A DNA stretch of 25,368 nucleotides from contig JAGRHE010000022.1 in the NCBI GenBank assembly GCA_020445165.1, positions 1-25,368 of the forward strand, given 5' to 3'. Positions 21,986-25,368 of this stretch are shown here, piece by piece (positions within the stretch are counted from its first letter, which is position 1; the number at the start of each line of letters is the position of its first letter). Source of the DNA: Gammaproteobacteria bacterium (GTDB lineage: Bacteria; Pseudomonadota; Gammaproteobacteria; Chromatiales; Sedimenticolaceae). The notes under the pieces are model-generated. The model was given only the letters and a program-made list of their open reading frames with translations. It searched no databases and was not told where the DNA came from. The translations under genes were made by a program, and so were the position numbers.

Positions 21986-23665
21986 ATGGCATTGCTGAAC
22001 GAAATTCGTTTCGACAACCTGCGCGGTGACGTGTTCGGTGGCATCACGGCCGCAGTGATCGCTTTGCCGATGGCACTGGCATTCGGCGTTGCCTCGGGTG
22101 CCGGTCCGGCAGCCGGCCTGTATGGCGCCGTGCTGGTCGGCCTGTTCGCCGCGCTGTTCGGTGCGACGCCTACCCTGATCTCGGAACCGACCGGCCCGAT
22201 GACCGTGGTGATGACGGCGGTCATCGCCCATCTCATCGCGACCAACCCGGAACAGGGCATGGCCATGGCCTTCACCGTAGTCATGATGGCGGGCCTGTTC
22301 CAGATGTTGTTCGGAGCACTGAAACTCGGCAACTACGTCACCATGATGCCGTACACGGTCGTATCCGGATTCATGACCGGTATCGGGGTCATACTCATCG
22401 TGCTGCAACTGGCCCCTTTTCTCGGCCATGCGACGCCACCCGGCGGCGTGCTCGGCTCACTGCAGGCATTGCCGCAGCTGCTCACCCAGATAAAGCCGGC
22501 CGAATTCGCCCTGGCCGCGTTCACTTTCCTGCTGATCGCATTGTTTCCCCAGCGCCTGCGCCGGACGATGCCACCGCAGCTGATCGCACTTATCGTCGGC
22601 TCGCTGGTGTCGGTGCTGGTATTCAGCGACATGGATATCCGCCGCATCGGTGAGATACCGACCGGCCTGCCGGAACTGCACCTGCCGACTTTCACCGCCG
22701 GGCAATGGCAGCTGATGGTGATCGATGCAGCGGTGCTGGCCGTACTCGGCAGCATCGACGCCCTGCTCACCTCCGTGATCGCGGAAAACCTGACCCGTAA
22801 GGAAAGCGACTCGAACAAGGAGCTTTTCGGCCAGGGAATGGGCAATCTGGCATCCGGCCTGTTTGGCGGCATTCCCGGCGCTGGTGCGACAATGGGCACC
22901 GTGGTCAACATCCAGACCGGCGGGCGCAGCGCGCTGTCGGGCCTTACCCGCGCCGGACTGCTGCTCCTGGTCGTGCTCTGGGCCGCCCCGCTGACCGCCA
23001 ATATCCCGCTCGCGGTGCTGGCCGGGATCGCGCTCAAAGTCGGGGTCGACATCATCGACTGGTCCTTCCTCAAACGCGCCCATCGCGTCTCACCCAAGGC
23101 AGCCGCGATCATGTACGGCGTGATCGCGCTGACCGTGTTCGTTGACCTGATCGCCGCGGTCGCCATCGGGGTATTCATTGCCAACGTTCTGACCATCGAT
23201 CGCATGGTCAAGCTGCAGAGTGATTCGGTGAAAGCAATCAGCCACCCACCGGACGGGTGCCACGTGCTCAACCGCGACGAGCAGACGCTGATGAAGCGGG
23301 CCAAGGGCAAAATCCTGGTATTCGCGCTCGGTGGCCCGCTGATCTTCGGCCTGGCGAAAGCGATCTCGCGCAAATATGCCGTACTCGAGGACCACGAGGT
23401 GCTGATCCTGGATTTCACCGACGTACCGATGCTTGGCGTGTCGTCATCCCTGGCGCTGGAACAGCTCGTGCTTGAAGACCTGGCGGCCAACCGCCCGGTA
23501 TTCATCGCCGGTGCCGATGGCGACGTGAAGCAACGCCTGGAAGTGCTCGGTCTGACCGGGCGCCTGCCTGCCGGGCACGTCGTTGCAACGCGCCAGGAGG
23601 CACTGGAGGCGGCAACTGCGCTGCTCGACGACGATGCCGGCAACGGCGCGGAAATCCGCGCATGA
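21986..23665 (+). CDS. BicA-like SulP transporter (probable bicarbonate uptake)
   Basis: A 559-residue SulP-family transporter starts at ATG 21986. It has about 12-14 membrane helices (residues 15-400) and a cytoplasmic STAS domain (about 440-545, ILDFTDVPMLGVSSSLALEQ). SulP proteins carry sulfate, bicarbonate or other anions. The pattern resembles cyanobacterial BicA, a Na+-dependent bicarbonate transporter: NLRGDVFGGITAAVIALPMALAFGVASG, PTGPMTVVM and GSIDALLTSVIAENLT. Thr69, Asp258, Thr262 and Gly300-Ala301-Thr302 fall at exactly the positions I recall as Na+/HCO3- site residues in BicA. Position 67 is Glu where I remember Gly in BicA. With CsoS1D and CbbR beside it, bicarbonate uptake is more likely than sulfate. 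The ribosome-binding site is weak. Confidence 0.88.
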   Translation: MALLNEIRFDNLRGDVFGGITAAVIALPMALAFGVASGAGPAAGLYGAVLVGLFAALFGATPTLISEPTGPMTVVMTAVIAHLIATNPEQGMAMAFTVVMMAGLFQMLFGALKLGNYVTMMPYTVVSGFMTGIGVILIVLQLAPFLGHATPPGGVLGSLQALPQLLTQIKPAEFALAAFTFLLIALFPQRLRRTMPPQLIALIVGSLVSVLVFSDMDIRRIGEIPTGLPELHLPTFTAGQWQLMVIDAAVLAVLGSIDALLTSVIAENLTRKESDSNKELFGQGMGNLASGLFGGIPGAGATMGTVVNIQTGGRSALSGLTRAGLLLLVVLWAAPLTANIPLAVLAGIALKVGVDIIDWSFLKRAHRVSPKAAAIMYGVIALTVFVDLIAAVAIGVFIANVLTIDRMVKLQSDSVKAISHPPDGCHVLNRDEQTLMKRAKGKILVFALGGPLIFGLAKAISRKYAVLEDHEVLILDFTDVPMLGVSSSLALEQLVLEDLAANRPVFIAGADGDVKQRLEVLGLTGRLPAGHVVATRQEALEAATALLDDDAGNGAEIRA

Positions 23666-23726
23666 ACGCCTGGCTGTCCTGCGCGGGAGCGACGACCGGC
23701 GCCGCTTGGACGGCCTCGGATCAAGG

Positions 23727-23766
23727 TCGATTGAACAGGCAATCGAATACCGTCATGGGGTACAAT
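23727..23766 (+). promoter_or_regulatory. Candidate activator site and -10 upstream of csoS1D
   Basis: TCGATTG (23727-23733), six bases, CAATCGA (23740-23746) form a perfect 7-base inverted repeat. A TACAAT -10-like box follows at 23761-23766 without a recognisable -35. The dyad centre would lie near -37 of a start around 23773, typical for an activator such as a LysR-type regulator. CbbR is the neighbour, but the site does not match a consensus I can verify. Confidence 0.4.
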
Positions 23767-23842
23767 CTTCCGCCTTTTGCGCCGACAGCGCAGTTCTTCC
23801 ATTGCCGCGCTGAACAGGCGTAGGCGAAGGCCGCGAAACCGG

Positions 23843-24460
23843 ATGATCAAGCTCAGAACCTACGTCTACATCGATTCGCTGCAACCGCAGCTCGCCGCGT
23901 ACATGGCGACGGTATCGCAGGGCTTTCTGCCGGTCCCGGGCGATGCATGCCTGTGGGTGGAGGTGTCACCCGGTATGGCGGTGCACCGCCTGACCGACAG
24001 CGCGCTGAAGGCAACCCGCGTCCACCTCGCGCAACAGGTCGTTGAACGCGCCTATGGATCGATGGTCATTCACCAGCGCGACCAGAGCGACGTGCGCGAG
24101 GCAGGCCGCGTGATCCTGTCGAAGATGGGCGCCCGCCAGACCGACCGCGAGACCTGCCGCATCGCGTGGCACGAGGTCATCCGCGGCATGACGCCCGATC
24201 ACACGGTGCTGATCAACCGCCAGGACCGGCGCGGCTCGATGATTCTGCCCGGGCAGAGCATGTTCATCCTCGAAACCGAGCCGGCAGGCTACATCGTGTA
24301 CGCGGCCAACCAGGCCGAAAAGGCAGCCAACATCACACTGATTGACGTGCGCGCAGTGGGTGCCTTCGGCCGCCTGATCCTGTCCGGCCGGGAAGGCGAT
24401 GTCGACGAAGCGGCCGCCGCGGCGATTGCAGCCGTCGAGAACCCTTCGGGCACGACCTGA
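23843..24460 (+). CDS. csoS1D: CsoS1D-like tandem-BMC carboxysome shell protein
   Basis: ATG 23843 gives 205 residues. It has the arrangement of BMC-T proteins: two bacterial-microcompartment domains in one chain that form a trimeric pseudo-hexamer with a gated pore in the carboxysome shell. The first domain holds [41 protein letters not shown] and [24 protein letters not shown]. The second holds [55 protein letters not shown] and a final alanine-rich helix. These match CsoS1D as I recall it, including the RRGSMxLPGQS stretch. It lacks the N-terminal extension of the cyanobacterial protein. The likely role is control of metabolite passage through the shell. The Nudix gene follows after 16 bases. 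Confidence 0.92.
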   Translation: MIKLRTYVYIDSLQPQLAAYMATVSQGFLPVPGDACLWVEVSPGMAVHRLTDSALKATRVHLAQQVVERAYGSMVIHQRDQSDVREAGRVILSKMGARQTDRETCRIAWHEVIRGMTPDHTVLINRQDRRGSMILPGQSMFILETEPAGYIVYAANQAEKAANITLIDVRAVGAFGRLILSGREGDVDEAAAAAIAAVENPSGTT

Positions 24461-24476
24461 GGGAAGTGCAGCGAGC

Positions 24477-25031
24477 ATGCACCGCCAGGAACTCATCCGG
24501 CTGCTTCAGGCCCACCAGACGCGATTCATGGACGAGTCAGCGTTTGTCGCCCGCGCTCTGACCTTCGTTGCAGAACACCACGATTGCTTCCATTGCGACC
24601 TGTGGCCCGGCCACGTGACCGGATCCGCCTGGGTGGTCAATCCACGCCGTGACCACGTGCTGCTGATGCATCACCGGAAACACGACCAGTGGTTCCAGCC
24701 TGGCGGTCACGCCGACGGCGACGCGGATATCCTGCGTGTCGCGTTGCGCGAGACGTCCGAGGAAACCGGCATGGGTCCGGAACACATCCGGCTCGTTGGC
24801 GGAGACGTGTTCGATGTCGACATCCACACGATTCCGGCGAGCGTGCGCGGTCCACAGCACGAACACATCGATATCCGGTTCCTGGTAGAAATGGACGATG
24901 ATCTGGTCATCCCCGGCAACGACGAGTCGCACCAGATCCTGTGGGTGGCTCTGCACGAAATCGCACGCTACAACAACAACCGCTCGACCTACCGCATGCT
25001 GGAAAAGACGCGCCGCCTGCGCCACGCCTGA
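24477..25031 (+). CDS. Nudix hydrolase
   Basis: ATG 24477 gives 184 residues, starting 16 bases after the csoS1D stop, so the two are co-transcribed. The Nudix box is readable: PGGHADGDADILRVALRETSEETGM carries G77, then REx2EExG (Arg91, Glu92, Glu95, Glu96, Gly98) for metal and pyrophosphate binding. The glutamate expected at position 83 of the consensus is Ala, a change common in the GGHADGD subgroup as I recall. The N-terminal region has a cysteine/histidine cluster (HHDCFHCD, residues 34-41). The C-terminal part includes DESHQILWVALHEI. It should hydrolyse a nucleoside diphosphate linked to another group; the substrate is unknown. The link with the carboxysome operon is the interesting point. 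Confidence 0.93.
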   Translation: MHRQELIRLLQAHQTRFMDESAFVARALTFVAEHHDCFHCDLWPGHVTGSAWVVNPRRDHVLLMHHRKHDQWFQPGGHADGDADILRVALRETSEETGMGPEHIRLVGGDVFDVDIHTIPASVRGPQHEHIDIRFLVEMDDDLVIPGNDESHQILWVALHEIARYNNNRSTYRMLEKTRRLRHA

Positions 25032-25078
25032 TTTCCGCAATCAACCGTCCGTAACCGACACCCCGCCCCAGTAACCTT

Positions 25079-25368
25079 TCAGCGCGCCGTTTTGCGGCGC
25101 ACCGGCGAACGCGACTTCTTGACCGACTTCATATACTTGCAGATCCGCGGCCAGACCGTCTCCATGCGCTCACGCAGGCGCGGCTCCAACTCCAGTGCAA
25201 ATTCGAGAAATGCCTCGGCCACCAGCGACAGTTCCTTGCCGCGCGGATACACCAGGAACCACTGGCGCATGATCGGGAAACCCTCGACATCGAGGATCGC
25301 AACCGGCCCCTCGGGACCTTCCAGGGTCAGCGTGTGCAGTGATTGTACGGACAGACCTAATCCACCGA
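25079..25368 (-). CDS. cbbR: LysR-type regulator, CbbR-like, C-terminal part (partial)
   Basis: The stop is at 25081-25079 and the frame runs off the window's right edge, so only about 95 residues are visible. They read GGLGLSVQSLHTLTLEG, then PVAILDVEGFPIMRQWFLVYPRGKELSLVAEAFLEF. The ILDVEGFPIMRxWxLVxxxGKxLSxVAxAF block is the typical C-terminus of CbbR, the LysR regulator that activates Calvin-cycle operons in response to metabolites such as RuBP or NADPH. A basic tail (KSVKKSRSPVRRKTAR) follows. The DNA-binding domain lies outside the window. It converges on the csoS1D-Nudix unit. In many chemoautotrophs cbbR is divergent from cbbLS or cso genes, so these may lie just beyond 25368. Confidence 0.9.
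   Translation of the reverse strand, partial: GGLGLSVQSLHTLTLEGPEGPVAILDVEGFPIMRQWFLVYPRGKELSLVAEAFLEFALELEPRLRERMETVWPRICKYMKSVKKSRSPVRRKTAR

Noticed and set aside
21986..23665. Annotation of the SulP gene as sulfate permease
   Set aside because: Residue positions and the carboxysome/CbbR context favour bicarbonate; sulfate remains possible but less likely.
22333..23850. Long minus-strand frame (505 residues) opposite the transporter
   Set aside because: Composition is arginine/serine-rich with no domain pattern, while the plus strand reads a full SulP protein with STAS domain; it is a codon-bias shadow.
25081..25100. Hairpin near the end of the CbbR-like gene as terminator
   Set aside because: The stem lies inside coding sequence and no T run follows on the minus strand.

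Overview
The window is 25.4 kb of GC-rich chromosomal DNA that looks like a free-living, sulfur-oxidising, CO2-fixing gammaproteobacterium (Chromatiales / Thioalkalivibrio / Halothiobacillus-like). The evidence is a sulfur oxygenase reductase, a carboxysome shell protein of the CsoS1D type, a BicA-like bicarbonate transporter and the end of a CbbR-like LysR regulator, together with typical gammaproteobacterial housekeeping genes (tsaB, sbcB, HIT, GIY-YIG, DUF3108). The genus is an inference. I found no tRNA, rRNA, insertion sequence, CRISPR array or prophage gene.

Left part (1-7600): small, mostly uncharacterised genes. They include a small membrane peptide, a receiver-like protein, a helical protein, a PilZ c-di-GMP sensor, an exported protein, a GIY-YIG nuclease-fold protein and, convergent to it, a HIT hydrolase. 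Then come a 279-residue unknown, two cysteine-rich proteins (zinc-ribbon type and DUF6455-like), a membrane-anchored helical protein, a membrane-anchored thioredoxin, a PlsC-like acyltransferase and a SnoaL-fold protein.

Middle part (7600-16200): a glycine-rich two-helix membrane protein with a clear UUCG-loop terminator, a secreted lipase-like hydrolase, several conserved unknowns, DUF3108, a 2OG-Fe(II)-oxygenase-like gene overlapping a tiny lipoprotein-like gene, a periplasmic rhodanese overlapping an ankyrin lipoprotein, a 94-residue charged protein, and a two-gene unit pairing a BON/OmpA protein with a membrane-tethered helix-hairpin-helix protein. The only gap over 300 bases (16204-16540) holds no convincing gene.

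Right part (16541-25368): a tight minus-strand operon qor-tsaB-sbcB (4-nt overlaps), then the most interesting block. In order it holds sulfur oxygenase reductase (+), a GGDEF diguanylate cyclase (-), a BicA-like SulP transporter (+), a CsoS1D-like tandem-BMC shell protein (+), a Nudix hydrolase (+) and the C-terminal part of a CbbR-like regulator (-, running off the window). I read this as a place where elemental-sulfur oxidation and the inorganic-carbon-concentrating machinery are encoded side by side. Two inverted repeats, one at the dgc/bicA divergent promoter region and one upstream of csoS1D, are candidate control sites.
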